64,000 nt of DNA from the NCBI GenBank assembly GCA_965277425.1, contig CBDICR010000007.1, forward strand, positions 1,054,001 through 1,118,000, written 5' to 3'. The notes under the pieces are model-generated. The model saw only the letters and a program-made list of their open reading frames with translations. It was not told the DNA's origin and did no database searches. The position numbers and the translations under genes were made by a program. Below, one piece after another: positions 1 through 8,234 of the stretch (positions are counted from its first letter, which is position 1; each line of letters starts with the position of its first letter). The stretch is from Poindextera sp965277425. Lineage in GTDB: Bacteria > Pseudomonadota > Alphaproteobacteria > Caulobacterales > Caulobacteraceae.

Positions 1-366
1 GTAGATCGCCATTCCCCGCGGAAAGGCTGGCAGCCCGTTGATATGGTCGGGATCGCTGTGGGTGAGGATCATCACGTTGACGGGCTTGGTCGTCAGTTTG
101 GCGATCTCGGCCAGCTCGGCCTTGGCGGCTGGCACAAAGATCTGGGCATCGATGGCGATGACGCCGTCGTCGCCGATGATGAAGCCGGCGTTGCTGATCG
201 GACCGGACACCAGATAGTCCCCTGGCGCGAGCTGCCTGACGCCGGGCGGCGACGCGGCGGCCGCGAGCGCCGCTCCTTCCGGCGACGCGGCCGGCTGCGA
301 AAGCGCCGGCATGGCGACCAGGCCCGCGAGGACGATGGGCAGCGCGAAGATGGAGGTCTTGAGCAT
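1..366 (-). CDS. Exported metallo-beta-lactamase-fold hydrolase (partial, C-terminus outside window)
   Basis: The first 122 codons are visible; the rest lies beyond position 1. Residues 1-23 form a hydrophobic signal peptide (ends near ALSQ). After a short linker comes the N-terminal beta-lactamase fold strand (GFIIGDDGVIAIDA) and the metal-binding motif HSDPDHINGLP at residues 103-113, which has the H-x-D-x-D-H pattern of the MBL superfamily rather than the commoner HxHxDH. It starts 16 nt after the stop of the TonB receptor gene, so the two are probably co-transcribed, suggesting a periplasmic hydrolase acting on what the receptor imports. Substrate unknown; lactonase, SoxH-like and ester hydrolase roles are all possible. 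Confidence 0.8.
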   Translation of the reverse strand, partial: MLKTSIFALPIVLAGLVAMPALSQPAASPEGAALAAAASPPGVRQLAPGDYLVSGPISNAGFIIGDDGVIAIDAQIFVPAAKAELAEIAKLTTKPVNVMILTHSDPDHINGLPAFPRGMAIY

Positions 367-382
367 CGTGCGCCGCCCCACC

Positions 383-2647
383 CTAAAAGCTGGCCGTCGC
401 CGTCACGCCGTAGGTGCGCGGCGGCTCGATCCCGTAGAGGTTGAAGCCGGCGCCCTCGCCGTAAATGTTCACCGCGGCGTTCTCGATGTTCTTCACCCAG
501 ACCCGCACCGAATATTTGTCGTCGCCCCAGTGATAGGCGGCGTTGGCGTCGGTCATGGTGAAGCCGTTCTGATAGTCGTGCGGCACGGTCGAGGCGACGA
601 TCAGCAGGTAGCGATCGGAGAGCTTGCTGTTGACGCCGAAGGTGATCGACGAGCCCTCGCCAAGCCGCCAAGTGTGCTCGTAGCCGAGCAGCGCCGACCA
701 GGGCGGATCGTTCACCAGCTCTGATCCCGCCGGCAGGTGGACCTCATACCCGGTGGCGGGCGGTATGAAGCCGGCATAGTTCAGCGCGCCGAAGGTCGCG
801 TGGTCCCATGAGAGGGAGGCCGAGAACCGGTCTTCGGGCGTCGCCGCGAACTGCGCGCTCAGTTCGATCCCATAGGCTGTGACCGGCCCGGTGTTCTCGA
901 TCTGCAGGCCAGAGACACCGCCGCCGCCTTGGACAAAGGCCGGAAAGTCGTACTGATAGTTGCGGAAGTCATAATAGTAGAAGTCGCCGTTCAGCTGCAG
1001 CCGGTTGTCGAAGAAGCGGTTCTTCGAGCCGACCTCATAGGCGGTGATCGTCTCCGGCTGGAATATGGCCGGCGCCTCGTTGGCGACCGGAGGCGCGGAT
1101 GGATTGCCGCCGCTGACGCCGCCGGCGGCATATCCCGTGGAGATGGTCGCATAGACCAGGTTCCTGGGCGTCACATCGTATTCCAGCGCGCCCTTGTAGG
1201 TGAACTTGTCGCTGGAGGTCGAGGCGCGCCCATAGGTTGTGCCACGAAAGTTGGTCGCGCTGGAGTCTATGCCCCGGGCGTCCGCTGTATAGCGAACGCC
1301 GCCGGTGATCCGCAGGCTGTCGGTGATCCCGTAGGTCGCTTGCGCATAGCCGGCCTGCGACTGCTGCGGCGCCTTGGTGAAGGCCTGCGTGCCCGACGGC
1401 GGCAAGATGCTGCCCGGGACGATGACCTGCTGCGAATAATCGCCGCTGCTGGTGAAAAGGTAGGTGCCGACCTGCCAGGCGAGACCCCCCTGATGCTGGG
1501 CGTTGTCGTGGCCAGCGATCCGCAGCTCTTCCGAAAAGTCGTTGCTGTCCGAAATGACCGTGTTGGTGAAGTAGGCGCCATTCGGCAGGCGATCGGCGCG
1601 CTCGTGGGTGCCGACATAGCCGGTGATCGAGGTTATCGTCGCCCAGCCGAGATCGTAGTCCAGGTGAACCAGGCCGGAGGCGACATAGTTGTCCTGGTGT
1701 CCGCCCAGCACCGCCGATGCGCCCTTGCCGGGCGCCAGCGCGTTGCAGGACCCGGGCGTAAAGAGCGACCAGGGCGCGGAAGCGCCGCAGGGGTAGGACT
1801 CCGGAATAAAACCATGGCCGCCCTCGTGCGAATAGTTGGCCTCGACATAGGCGGTGAAATGGCTGGTCGGCGTCCACTTGGCCGAGATCCGGCCGGTGTC
1901 GGTGTTGGTGTCGTCGTAATAGCCGCCGAGATAGCCGTCCCGCCGGTCGCGGTCATAGGCGAAGCGCAGGGCCAAGTCGCTGGTCACCGGCAGGTTCAGG
2001 ACGCCGGTGACCTGATTCTCACCGAGGTTGCCGCCGCTTACCTGGAGCATCCCGCCCAACCTTTGGCTGGGCTGGTTGGTGATGATGTTCAAGACGCCGC
2101 CAGCGGCGTCACGGCCATAGAGTGTGCCTTGCGGACCGGACAGATCCTCGACGCGCGACACGTCCAGAAACCCGAAGCCGATCGGCAGCGGGCGGGCATA
2201 GAAGAGCCCGTTGATGGTCGTCGCAACGGACGGGTCGGCGCGCGGATCGATATAGTCGTTGCCGATGCCGCGGATGATCACCTGGGTGGCGATGCCGATG
2301 GGGACGATCTGGGTGTTGATGAGGACGCTGTTGAGGTCGACCAGGGTGACGATACGCTGCTGTTGCAGGACCGGACCGCCGACCACCTCGAGCGTGGCCG
2401 GGGTGCGCTGAACATTGGTTTCGCGTTTTTCGGCCGTGACGATCACGTCCTGCAGCCCGCTGGCCGCCGCCGGCGAGGCGCTTTGCGCCGGCGCTGGCGT
2501 CTGGGCCGCGCCGTCGGTCTGCGCCTGGGCGACGCCATGGCTGGCCAGAAGGCCGACTACCAGCGCGCCGGAGCAAAGCAGGCTCGATCGCCCGGACGCC
2601 GGCGCTGCCTTGGTCAGAGCCGGCATGAGCCCGGATGAAACCCGCAT
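383..2647 (-). CDS. TonB-dependent outer membrane receptor
   Basis: 754 residues, normal for the family. Residues 1-43 are a signal peptide ending AQAQ. VIVTAEKRETN at 68-78 is the TonB-box-like start typical of Caulobacterales and sphingomonad receptors. The plug domain follows (to about residue 190), then the beta-barrel, ending in an aromatic residue (TATASF) as outer-membrane proteins do. A GGGGGGAAAAG ribosome site sits 4-6 nt before the ATG. The ligand cannot be read from sequence. The downstream MBL-fold gene and the upstream LysR gene suggest a small organic substrate rather than a siderophore, but this is inference. Confidence 0.93.
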   Translation of the reverse strand: MRVSSGLMPALTKAAPASGRSSLLCSGALVVGLLASHGVAQAQTDGAAQTPAPAQSASPAAASGLQDVIVTAEKRETNVQRTPATLEVVGGPVLQQQRIVTLVDLNSVLINTQIVPIGIATQVIIRGIGNDYIDPRADPSVATTINGLFYARPLPIGFGFLDVSRVEDLSGPQGTLYGRDAAGGVLNIITNQPSQRLGGMLQVSGGNLGENQVTGVLNLPVTSDLALRFAYDRDRRDGYLGGYYDDTNTDTGRISAKWTPTSHFTAYVEANYSHEGGHGFIPESYPCGASAPWSLFTPGSCNALAPGKGASAVLGGHQDNYVASGLVHLDYDLGWATITSITGYVGTHERADRLPNGAYFTNTVISDSNDFSEELRIAGHDNAQHQGGLAWQVGTYLFTSSGDYSQQVIVPGSILPPSGTQAFTKAPQQSQAGYAQATYGITDSLRITGGVRYTADARGIDSSATNFRGTTYGRASTSSDKFTYKGALEYDVTPRNLVYATISTGYAAGGVSGGNPSAPPVANEAPAIFQPETITAYEVGSKNRFFDNRLQLNGDFYYYDFRNYQYDFPAFVQGGGGVSGLQIENTGPVTAYGIELSAQFAATPEDRFSASLSWDHATFGALNYAGFIPPATGYEVHLPAGSELVNDPPWSALLGYEHTWRLGEGSSITFGVNSKLSDRYLLIVASTVPHDYQNGFTMTDANAAYHWGDDKYSVRVWVKNIENAAVNIYGEGAGFNLYGIEPPRTYGVTATASF

Positions 2648-2780
2648 CGTTCTTTTCCCCCCGGGTTAGGCGACCCGGCCTTATGCCGATGTCGCCGAAG
2701 CGCGCTTGATAGGGCGGCCTTTGTGGTGGGGGGTATGCGGCGGCCCTGGCGGCCTAAGAAGATGGCAATTCGGCGGGGGC

Positions 2781-2798
2781 GTTACCTAAACGGTATAG
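2781..2798. promoter_or_regulatory. Candidate LysR-type operator upstream of the TonB receptor
   Basis: GTTAC-N6-GGTATAG. It contains the dyad TACC-N5-GGTA (2783-2795), which fits the LysR T-N11-A rule. The same 12 fixed bases with the same six-base spacer occur inverted at 3821-3838 in the LysR divergent promoter region. Located about 135 bp before the receptor start codon. Confidence 0.5.
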
Positions 2799-2827
2799 AT
2801 AGGGCGCGCGCTGGCGCCGGTCCGCGG

Positions 2828-3751
2828 TCAGTCGAACTCCAGGCTGGCGCGTTTTCTGACATGGATCGCGGCCGCGCGCACGGCCATGTCGTTGAAATAT
2901 TCCGCCCCCTGGGTCAGCGGGAAATTCGCCCGCCGCACGGCGCAGATACTCGGGGCGTTCGGGACGTCGCGGATCTTTATGCGTTCGATCAGGTGGGTCC
3001 GGTCGATGAACTCGACCCACTGCTGCGGCAGGGGCGCCAAAAGGTCCGACGACCTGACCAGCGACACCAGGCTCATGCTCGAGGCGGCCTGCATGGCGAT
3101 GTGTGGCGCCGGCAGGCCGGCGGCTTCGAACACGCTGTTGACCTCGCTGTCGTTGTCGACCGCGACCGGCGTGGTGAGCCAGGATGCGCCGACCAGGTCC
3201 TTGAGCATGGTCGCGTCGCGCAACGGATGGTCGGGCCGGGCCACGATGATACGCGCGTTCTCGAACAATAGGTCGACTACCAGGGCCGGATCGGAGAAAC
3301 CCTTGGAAACCGGGCCATAATACAGGTCGATAAGCCCGTCACGGATGTCGGTCTCGAGCATCGGGAAGGTGCCTTCGACCACGTTCAGCCGCATGTTCGG
3401 GAAGCGCCGCCGGAACGGTGCGATCATGCTCGGCAGCAGCGCCAGGTGGCCCGCGGCCGAAAAGGCGACCGTCATAACGCCGAAGTCCTTGCCCTTGGCC
3501 TGCTCGACCTCGTCGAGCGTGCGCTGAAACTCGACCAGCATGCCGCGCGCCCGGCGAACGAATACCTCGCCGATCGGCGTCAGGGTCATCCCGAACTTGT
3601 TGCGCTGGAAGAGGGTGACACCCAGCTCCACCTCCAACTCCTTGATGCTGCGCGACATGGCGGGCTGGGCCAGGCCCAGGTGCTTGGCCGCCGCCCGCAG
3701 GCTGCCCCGGTCCACGATAGCGACCACATTGCGCAGGTGATGAAGCTTCAT
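2828..3751 (-). CDS. LysR family transcriptional regulator
   Basis: 307 residues. Residues 1-60 are the winged helix-turn-helix (VDRGSLRAAAKHLGLAQPAM, then SRSIKELEVELGVTLFQR); the rest is the two-lobed periplasmic-binding-type effector domain starting near residue 90. GGGAGG lies 9 nt before the ATG. It is transcribed divergently from the SnoaL/RutE-like/SDR operon and towards the TonB receptor gene, so it is the natural regulator of both; repeated TAC-N7-GTA dyads in both upstream regions support this. The effector is unknown. Confidence 0.93.
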   Translation of the reverse strand: MKLHHLRNVVAIVDRGSLRAAAKHLGLAQPAMSRSIKELEVELGVTLFQRNKFGMTLTPIGEVFVRRARGMLVEFQRTLDEVEQAKGKDFGVMTVAFSAAGHLALLPSMIAPFRRRFPNMRLNVVEGTFPMLETDIRDGLIDLYYGPVSKGFSDPALVVDLLFENARIIVARPDHPLRDATMLKDLVGASWLTTPVAVDNDSEVNSVFEAAGLPAPHIAMQAASSMSLVSLVRSSDLLAPLPQQWVEFIDRTHLIERIKIRDVPNAPSICAVRRANFPLTQGAEYFNDMAVRAAAIHVRKRASLEFD

Positions 3752-3820
3752 AAGGCGCGACCTCCCGCTTAAAAGCGTCTTAGGGCTGGCGACCGCCGCG
3801 ACGGGCCTGGACGGCGCACC

Positions 3821-3838
3821 CTATACCTATTCAGTAAC
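3821..3838. promoter_or_regulatory. Candidate LysR-type operator in the divergent LysR/SnoaL promoter region
   Basis: Read on the minus strand it is GTTAC-TGAATA-GGTATAG, matching the 2781-2798 site at all 12 fixed positions with an identical spacer length. The inner TACTGAATAGGTA is a T-N11-A LysR box. It lies 70 bp before the LysR start and 108 bp before the first gene of the divergent operon, the usual place for autoregulation plus activation of the divergent unit. Confidence 0.5.
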
Positions 3839-3945
3839 ACCCTCGGCAAATTCGCATCTTTCTGGACCGGCGCCTCCTCCTCTAGTCGTCATGGCGCCCG
3901 CCCAAGACGACCCGGGCTCACAAGTGGTCGCGAGGGAGGACGCAA

Positions 3946-4602
3946 ATGACGGCGCATTATGGGAAGGACGCGGGAGCCGACGGCGAGCTTAAGTCCAGCT
4001 TGGCTGATCGGCTCGAGATCCGCGAGCTCTTGGAAAACTGGGTGATCTGGCGCGATGCCGGCGATTGGGAGCGCTTCGCCAGCGTCTGGCACGACGGCGG
4101 ACGGATGAACGCCACCTGGTTTTCGGCCGCCGCGCCGGACTTCATCGCGCGATCCAGACAGGCGTTCGAGGCCGGGCTGGTGGGGCTGCACGCTCTGGGC
4201 GGGACCAATATCGAGCTGCGCGGATCGCGCGCCGTGACCCAGACCAAGATGCAGATCCTGCAGCGCGCCGCCGTTCACGACGTGGTGGTCGACGTCACCT
4301 GCAACGGGCGTTTCGTCGACGCGCTCGAGAAGCGCGATGGCCGATGGGGCATGGTGCTGCGTCAGCCGGTCTATGAGCTCGACCGGATGCAGCTGATTGA
4401 TCCTTCGACGACGTTGGTCTTGGATCAGGACCTGCTCATGTCCTTCCCGGTGGGCTATCGCCACCTGGCCTATCTGCAGACCAAGCTGGGTTTCGAGGTC
4501 AGCAGGACCCTGCCCGGCACGCGCGGCCCCGAGATCGCCGCCCTGATGGCGCGAATGACGCGCTGGCTCGAGGGCGACGATCCGGCCTGCCTCGAGTCGT
4601 GA
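3946..4602 (+). CDS. SnoaL-like (NTF2-fold) protein, possible dehydratase/isomerase
   Basis: 218 residues with a SnoaL_4-type NTF2-like fold: the entry helix DRLEIRELLENWVIWRDAGDWERFASVW (residues about 18-45), then GTNIELRGSRA strand and a final VDVTCNGRFVDALEKRDGRW sheet. The family includes LinA and scytalone dehydratase, which use an Asp-His dyad; here Asp in WRDAGDW and His in GLHALGG are plausible counterparts, but this is inference. Longer than most members by about 60 C-terminal residues. GGGAGG precedes the ATG. First gene of a four-gene operon; its stop overlaps the next start (GTGA). Confidence 0.8.
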   Translation: MTAHYGKDAGADGELKSSLADRLEIRELLENWVIWRDAGDWERFASVWHDGGRMNATWFSAAAPDFIARSRQAFEAGLVGLHALGGTNIELRGSRAVTQTKMQILQRAAVHDVVVDVTCNGRFVDALEKRDGRWGMVLRQPVYELDRMQLIDPSTTLVLDQDLLMSFPVGYRHLAYLQTKLGFEVSRTLPGTRGPEIAALMARMTRWLEGDDPACLES

Positions 4603-5192
4603 CGATGGCCGTATCAGCCGAGGCCGCCTTCGCGCCGCTGTTCGAAAACGCGCGCACCCACAATGCATGGCTGGACCGCGAGCTGGCCGCCGATCGGCTC
4701 CGCGTTCTGTACGACCGCCTGCGCTGGGCGCCGACCAGCGCCAACTGCAATCCAGGGCGCTTCGTCTTTGTGCAGTCGCCGGCGGCCAAGGAGAAACTGC
4801 GGCCACATCTGTCGCCCCAGAACGTCGACAAGACCATGAGCGCGCCGGTCTGCATCATCGTCGCGGCGGACACGGGCTTCTACGACCACATGCCGGTACT
4901 CGCCCCGCAGCGGGATTTCAGGGCGGTCTTCTCGGCGAACCCGGCGCTCGCCGAGGAAACGGCGACGCGCAACGCCATCCTGCAGGGCGCCTACCTGATC
5001 CTGGCCGCCCGCTCGCTGGGCCTGGATTGCGGCCCCATGTCCGGCTTCGATCGAAAGGGCGTGGACGCCGCTTTTTTCCCGGACGGCCGCTGGCGATCGA
5101 ACTTCCTGGTCAATCTCGGTTACGGCGACGCCGGCAAGCTCTGGCCGCGCAATCCGCGGCTCTCATTCGAAGAGGCGTGTGTGGTCCTGTGA
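4599..5192 (+). CDS. RutE/HadB-like nitroreductase-family flavin reductase
   Basis: 197 residues, the length of malonic semialdehyde reductase RutE, with the diagnostic segments FENARTHNAWLDR, RWAPTSANCNPGRFVF and GLDCGPMSGFDRKGVDAAFF. The family uses FMN and NAD(P)H. No other rut genes are present, so pyrimidine degradation is unlikely here; a role in reducing an aldehyde, enone or nitro intermediate made by the neighbouring enzymes is more plausible. The GTG at 4599 overlaps the previous stop by four bases; an ATG at 4605 is an equally possible start. Confidence 0.8.
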   Translation: MTMAVSAEAAFAPLFENARTHNAWLDRELAADRLRVLYDRLRWAPTSANCNPGRFVFVQSPAAKEKLRPHLSPQNVDKTMSAPVCIIVAADTGFYDHMPVLAPQRDFRAVFSANPALAEETATRNAILQGAYLILAARSLGLDCGPMSGFDRKGVDAAFFPDGRWRSNFLVNLGYGDAGKLWPRNPRLSFEEACVVL

Positions 5193-5215
5193 CCGCCAAT
5201 GGGAGGGAACGATCG

Positions 5216-5593
5216 ATGTCGAACGATGGGCTGTTGAATATCCTGGAAGCCTTCAGGGTCGCGTATAACGAGGTAGACATCGCGGCGCTGGAAAGCCTCG
5301 TCGCCGAGGATCTTCACTGGGAACACCACAACCGGTTCAAAGGCCACGGCCGCGCCGGCTTCGTGCAGTCGGTTCGCGATTTCGCCGCCAAGACGCCGGG
5401 CCGCTACTTCTCGGAACCCGTGCGCTTCGCCGTCAATGGGCAGACCGCCTATATCGAGCACACTTGGCACGCGACACCCGCCCACTCCGATCCCGCCTGG
5501 GGATGGGAAAAGGGCGTTCCGACCTCCATGGACACCTGCAGCGTCTTTGTCGTCAAAGATGGGCGGATCGCCGAATTCAGCGATTACGGCTAA
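5216..5593 (+). CDS. SnoaL-like (NTF2-fold) small protein
   Basis: 125 residues, a full-length single NTF2-like domain: ILEAFRVAYNEVDIAALESL, then LVAEDLHWEHHNRFKGHGRAGF, with HTWHATPAH and a C-terminal FVVKDGRIAEFSDYG. The pattern (catalytic cone lined by W, H and D residues) is that of SnoaL-like cyclases, ketosteroid-isomerase-like enzymes and hydrolases. It begins 23 nt after the RutE-like gene behind GGGAGGGAAC. Having two different SnoaL-like proteins in one operon is unusual and suggests two successive isomerisation or dehydration steps, or one catalytic and one binding protein. Confidence 0.78.
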   Translation: MSNDGLLNILEAFRVAYNEVDIAALESLVAEDLHWEHHNRFKGHGRAGFVQSVRDFAAKTPGRYFSEPVRFAVNGQTAYIEHTWHATPAHSDPAWGWEKGVPTSMDTCSVFVVKDGRIAEFSDYG

Positions 5594-5705
5594 ACGAAAA
5601 TCCGCGAGATACCCCTGGCCGTCGACGGGGGTCTCATCGACCTTTAGTCGGAGAGCGTGGCCGGCTTGTTCTAACGCGGCTTCCATGAGCCGCAGAGAGG
5701 GCGTT

Positions 5706-6524
5706 ATGGACTTCAACGACAAGACGGCGTGGGTGACGGGTGCGTCATCCGGGATTGGCGAGGCGCTGGCGCTCGGACTGGCGGCGCGTGGGGCCCACAT
5801 CATCCTCTCCGGCAGGCGCGTGGCGGCGCTTGAGGCGGTGGCGGCGCGGATCGGCGGCCCGACCCTGATCCTGCCCTTCGAGACCACGGAAATGGACGCG
5901 CTGCCCGGCGTCGTCGACCGGGCCATCGCCTGGCGTGGCGGCGTCGACACGTTAATCAACAACGCCGGCATCAGCCAGCGCAGCCTGGCGCTGGATACCG
6001 ATTTCTCGGTCTACCGGACGATCATGGAGGTCGATTACTTCGCCCCTGTCCGGCTGACGCAACTGGTGCTGCCGCACATGGTCGAGCGTGGCTCGGGCCA
6101 CCTGTCGGTGATCAGCTCGGTGGCCGGCAAGGTGGGCGTGCCCCTGCGTACCGGCTACTGCTCGGCCAAGCATGCCGTGGTCGGCTATTTCGACTCGCTG
6201 CGTTCGGAGATCGAGACCGCTTATGGCATCAGCGTCAGCGTCATCACCCCTGGTTCAGTGGCGACCCAGGTGGCCTACAACGCCTTGTCCGGAAGCGGGG
6301 ACCGCTTCGCCCAGGTCGACCCGAACATCGACAACGGCATCCCGGCGCCGCGGGCGGCGGAGATCATCCTGGACGGCATCGCCGCCGGACAGCGCGAAAT
6401 CCCGGTGGCCGAGGGCGGCGAACTCGCCATCCTCAAGCTGCGCGCCTCCGATCCCGATGCGGCCTTCGAAACACTCGCCGTCGGCGGCGCAAGGCTGGCG
6501 GCCATCCGAGCGGACCATAAGTAG
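5706..6524 (+). CDS. Short-chain dehydrogenase/reductase (SDR family)
   Basis: 272 residues, classical SDR. Cofactor motif TGASSGIG at 11-18, NNAG at 85-88, catalytic Ser near 137, and YCSAK with Tyr151 and Lys155. Arg37/Arg38 after the second strand favour NADP(H). Start chosen at the ATG preceded by GAGAGG; an upstream in-frame start would overlap the SnoaL gene and lacks a ribosome site. It follows the second SnoaL gene by 112 bp and probably belongs to the same transcript. Substrate unknown: an alcohol/ketone interconversion in the proposed pathway. Confidence 0.88.
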   Translation: MDFNDKTAWVTGASSGIGEALALGLAARGAHIILSGRRVAALEAVAARIGGPTLILPFETTEMDALPGVVDRAIAWRGGVDTLINNAGISQRSLALDTDFSVYRTIMEVDYFAPVRLTQLVLPHMVERGSGHLSVISSVAGKVGVPLRTGYCSAKHAVVGYFDSLRSEIETAYGISVSVITPGSVATQVAYNALSGSGDRFAQVDPNIDNGIPAPRAAEIILDGIAAGQREIPVAEGGELAILKLRASDPDAAFETLAVGGARLAAIRADHK

Positions 6525-6554
6525 GGTTTCCGCCTTGGGTCGACGCTGCCGTGA

Positions 6555-6833
6555 CGCACAGTCGCGGACGCCCGGCTCGACGACGAGGTCGAGGAGATGG
6601 TCGAACAGATGCTCTCCGTCCCGCTAACCTCGCTCACCCTTTGCAAGGAAGGTCTGAATACAGCCGCCGACATCATGGGCCTCGCCGCGACTTTCCGCAC
6701 CCAGGGCCACATGAACGCGCTGGCCCGCTTTGGCGACATCAACTTCGACTTCAATGGACTACAGCGCAAGAACCAGGCGATCTCGCAGTCGCTGCTCAGC
6801 TTCGAAGTCAGCTCGGGTTCCGAACAGCCATAA
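6555..6833 (+). pseudogene. Enoyl-CoA hydratase C-terminal remnant
   Basis: An open frame of about 92 codons after a stop at 6552-6554. It reads ADARLDDEVEEMVEQMLSVP, then LTSLTLCKEGLN and MGLAATFRTQGHMNALARFG, resembling the last third of crotonase-family enoyl-CoA hydratases (the C-terminal helix bundle). The N-terminal two thirds, including the oxyanion-hole and active-site regions, are absent, and the final residues look degraded. It sits directly behind the SDR gene. An ATG at 6597 could still start a 78-residue peptide, but function is unlikely. Assignment rests on pattern recognition and is moderate. Confidence 0.55.
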
Positions 6834-7062
6834 ATGGGACCTTCGCAGACGAAACGTGCAATCGTAAGAACCGGGCAATCACCGCGGCTGGTTGTCGACC
6901 GGCGGCCCGAACCGTTCCCGGAGGATTCGAGGCCCTGCCGAAGGCTGACCAAGACAGAGGACTAAGCTCGGCCGCTCAAATTCGTTGTCCTCCGGTCTGA
7001 CCGGATCACGAACATCCGCTTTTCGGCCCCAGACCACTTCCGATTTCCACCCATGTCGGGAC

Positions 7063-7548
7063 CTAGGCGCTCAAGGCCGCCAGGACGAGCGGAACGGCGG
7101 CGCCGATCAGCAGGAGTACGAGATAAAGGCGCCGCTTGGCCGGCTGGCGCAGCGCCATCCATAGGCCCGCGCAGGTCGAGCCGATCAGTCCGACGGCCAC
7201 GGCGGCGAAGACGGCTTTAAGGAGCGTGGTCGCCAGCTCGGCGTGGTGTTCCTTGGCGCCCGGCGGCGGCCCGGCGGGCTTGGGCGCGTGCGACGACGCG
7301 CCGGGCGGCGGCCCGTGATGTCCCAGGGCGAAGACCTGGTCCTTATGCACCCGGCTCAGTTTTTCGATGATCGGCGGCGGGGTGTAGTCGCCGTGCGCCT
7401 GGTGCAGATTGTAGATCTGCAGCACGCCGGTGCAGGCGAAGAAGAGCACCGTCGGCGCGATCAGCAGGCCGACATAGGTGTGAATGGCTCTGATCTGCAT
7501 GAGAAGCGCGGCCGGATGGCGCGCCGGTCGGGGCTGGGCGTTTGTCAT
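7063..7548 (-). CDS. PepSY-domain-like membrane protein
   Basis: 161 residues. One transmembrane helix at about 24-45 (AIHTYVGLLIAPTVLFFACTG) carries the PepSY_TM signature histidine, followed by a His/Pro-rich periplasmic loop and two close C-terminal helices (about 105-160). Such proteins occur beside TonB receptors and ferric reductases in alphaproteobacteria. It ends 40 bp before the O-methyltransferase coding region begins on the same strand; a link to it is not evident. The 229 bp on its other side (6834-7062) contain nothing recognisable. Confidence 0.75.
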   Translation of the reverse strand: MTNAQPRPARHPAALLMQIRAIHTYVGLLIAPTVLFFACTGVLQIYNLHQAHGDYTPPPIIEKLSRVHKDQVFALGHHGPPPGASSHAPKPAGPPPGAKEHHAELATTLLKAVFAAVAVGLIGSTCAGLWMALRQPAKRRLYLVLLLIGAAVPLVLAALSA

Positions 7549-7587
7549 GGACCGAGACCTATAGGGAAGGACCGAGCCGGGCGAGCC

Positions 7588-8211
7588 TCAGCCGGCCTTG
7601 AAGCGGCTGATTTCCAGGCCGGAGCCGACGGGGACGAGAACGCTGTCCATGTCCGGCATGGCGCGGATGGCCGCGGCGTAGCGCACGATGCCCTCGCCGG
7701 CGGGCATGATCATGTTGTCGGCCACGATGATCGCGCCCGGATTGAGCTTCGGATAAAAGGCCTCCAGGCAGGGTGTGTACATGTCCTTCCAAAGGTCGAG
7801 CAGGACGAAGTCGATGCCGGCCGGCATCGCCGCGATGGCCTCCAGCGCGTCGCCGACCCTGAAGTCGACATGGTCGGCCAGGCCCGCCTTGACCGACATT
7901 TCACGCGCATAGGCCGACTTGTAGTCCTGTAGCTCTAGCGTCGTCAGCCGCCCGCCCGCGGCCCGCGCCGCCTCGGCCAGCCAGATGCCCGAATAGCCAT
8001 AGGAGGTGCCGATTTCGAGGATCGTCGGGGCCTTAAGGCTCTTGGCCAGGATGTTGATCAGCCGGCCGCTTTCCGGGCCGACGGCGAGCAGGAATTGATC
8101 GATCCCGACGCCGGGGCTGCCCGGCGGGCCGCCGCCGCCGCGCATCTGCGCATGCTCGTCGCGCATCCGTTCGTGATAGGCGTCCAGAACCGCCTCGATC
8201 TTGTCGTCCAT
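7588..8211 (-). CDS. Class I SAM-dependent O-methyltransferase
   Basis: 207 residues. Rossmann methyltransferase of the catechol/caffeoyl-CoA O-methyltransferase group: ILEIGTSYGYSGIWLAEAAR (SAM motif I), TTLELQ with acidic Glu, FRVGDALEAIAAMPAGIDFV, LLDLWKDMY and IVADNMI, the last two carrying the metal-binding Asp/Asn residues. Start set at the ATG preceded by GGAAAG at 8 nt; the frame extends upstream to 8292 without a ribosome site. Two GATATATC palindromes lie just upstream. Substrate unknown. Confidence 0.85.
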   Translation of the reverse strand: MDDKIEAVLDAYHERMRDEHAQMRGGGGPPGSPGVGIDQFLLAVGPESGRLINILAKSLKAPTILEIGTSYGYSGIWLAEAARAAGGRLTTLELQDYKSAYAREMSVKAGLADHVDFRVGDALEAIAAMPAGIDFVLLDLWKDMYTPCLEAFYPKLNPGAIIVADNMIMPAGEGIVRYAAAIRAMPDMDSVLVPVGSGLEISRFKAG

Positions 8212-8234
8212 GCTCGATCTTTCCGAAGCTCTTT

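Noticed and set aside
929..2638. 569-codon plus-strand open frame
   Set aside because: Entirely antisense to the TonB receptor; low-complexity composition, no ribosome site and no domain.
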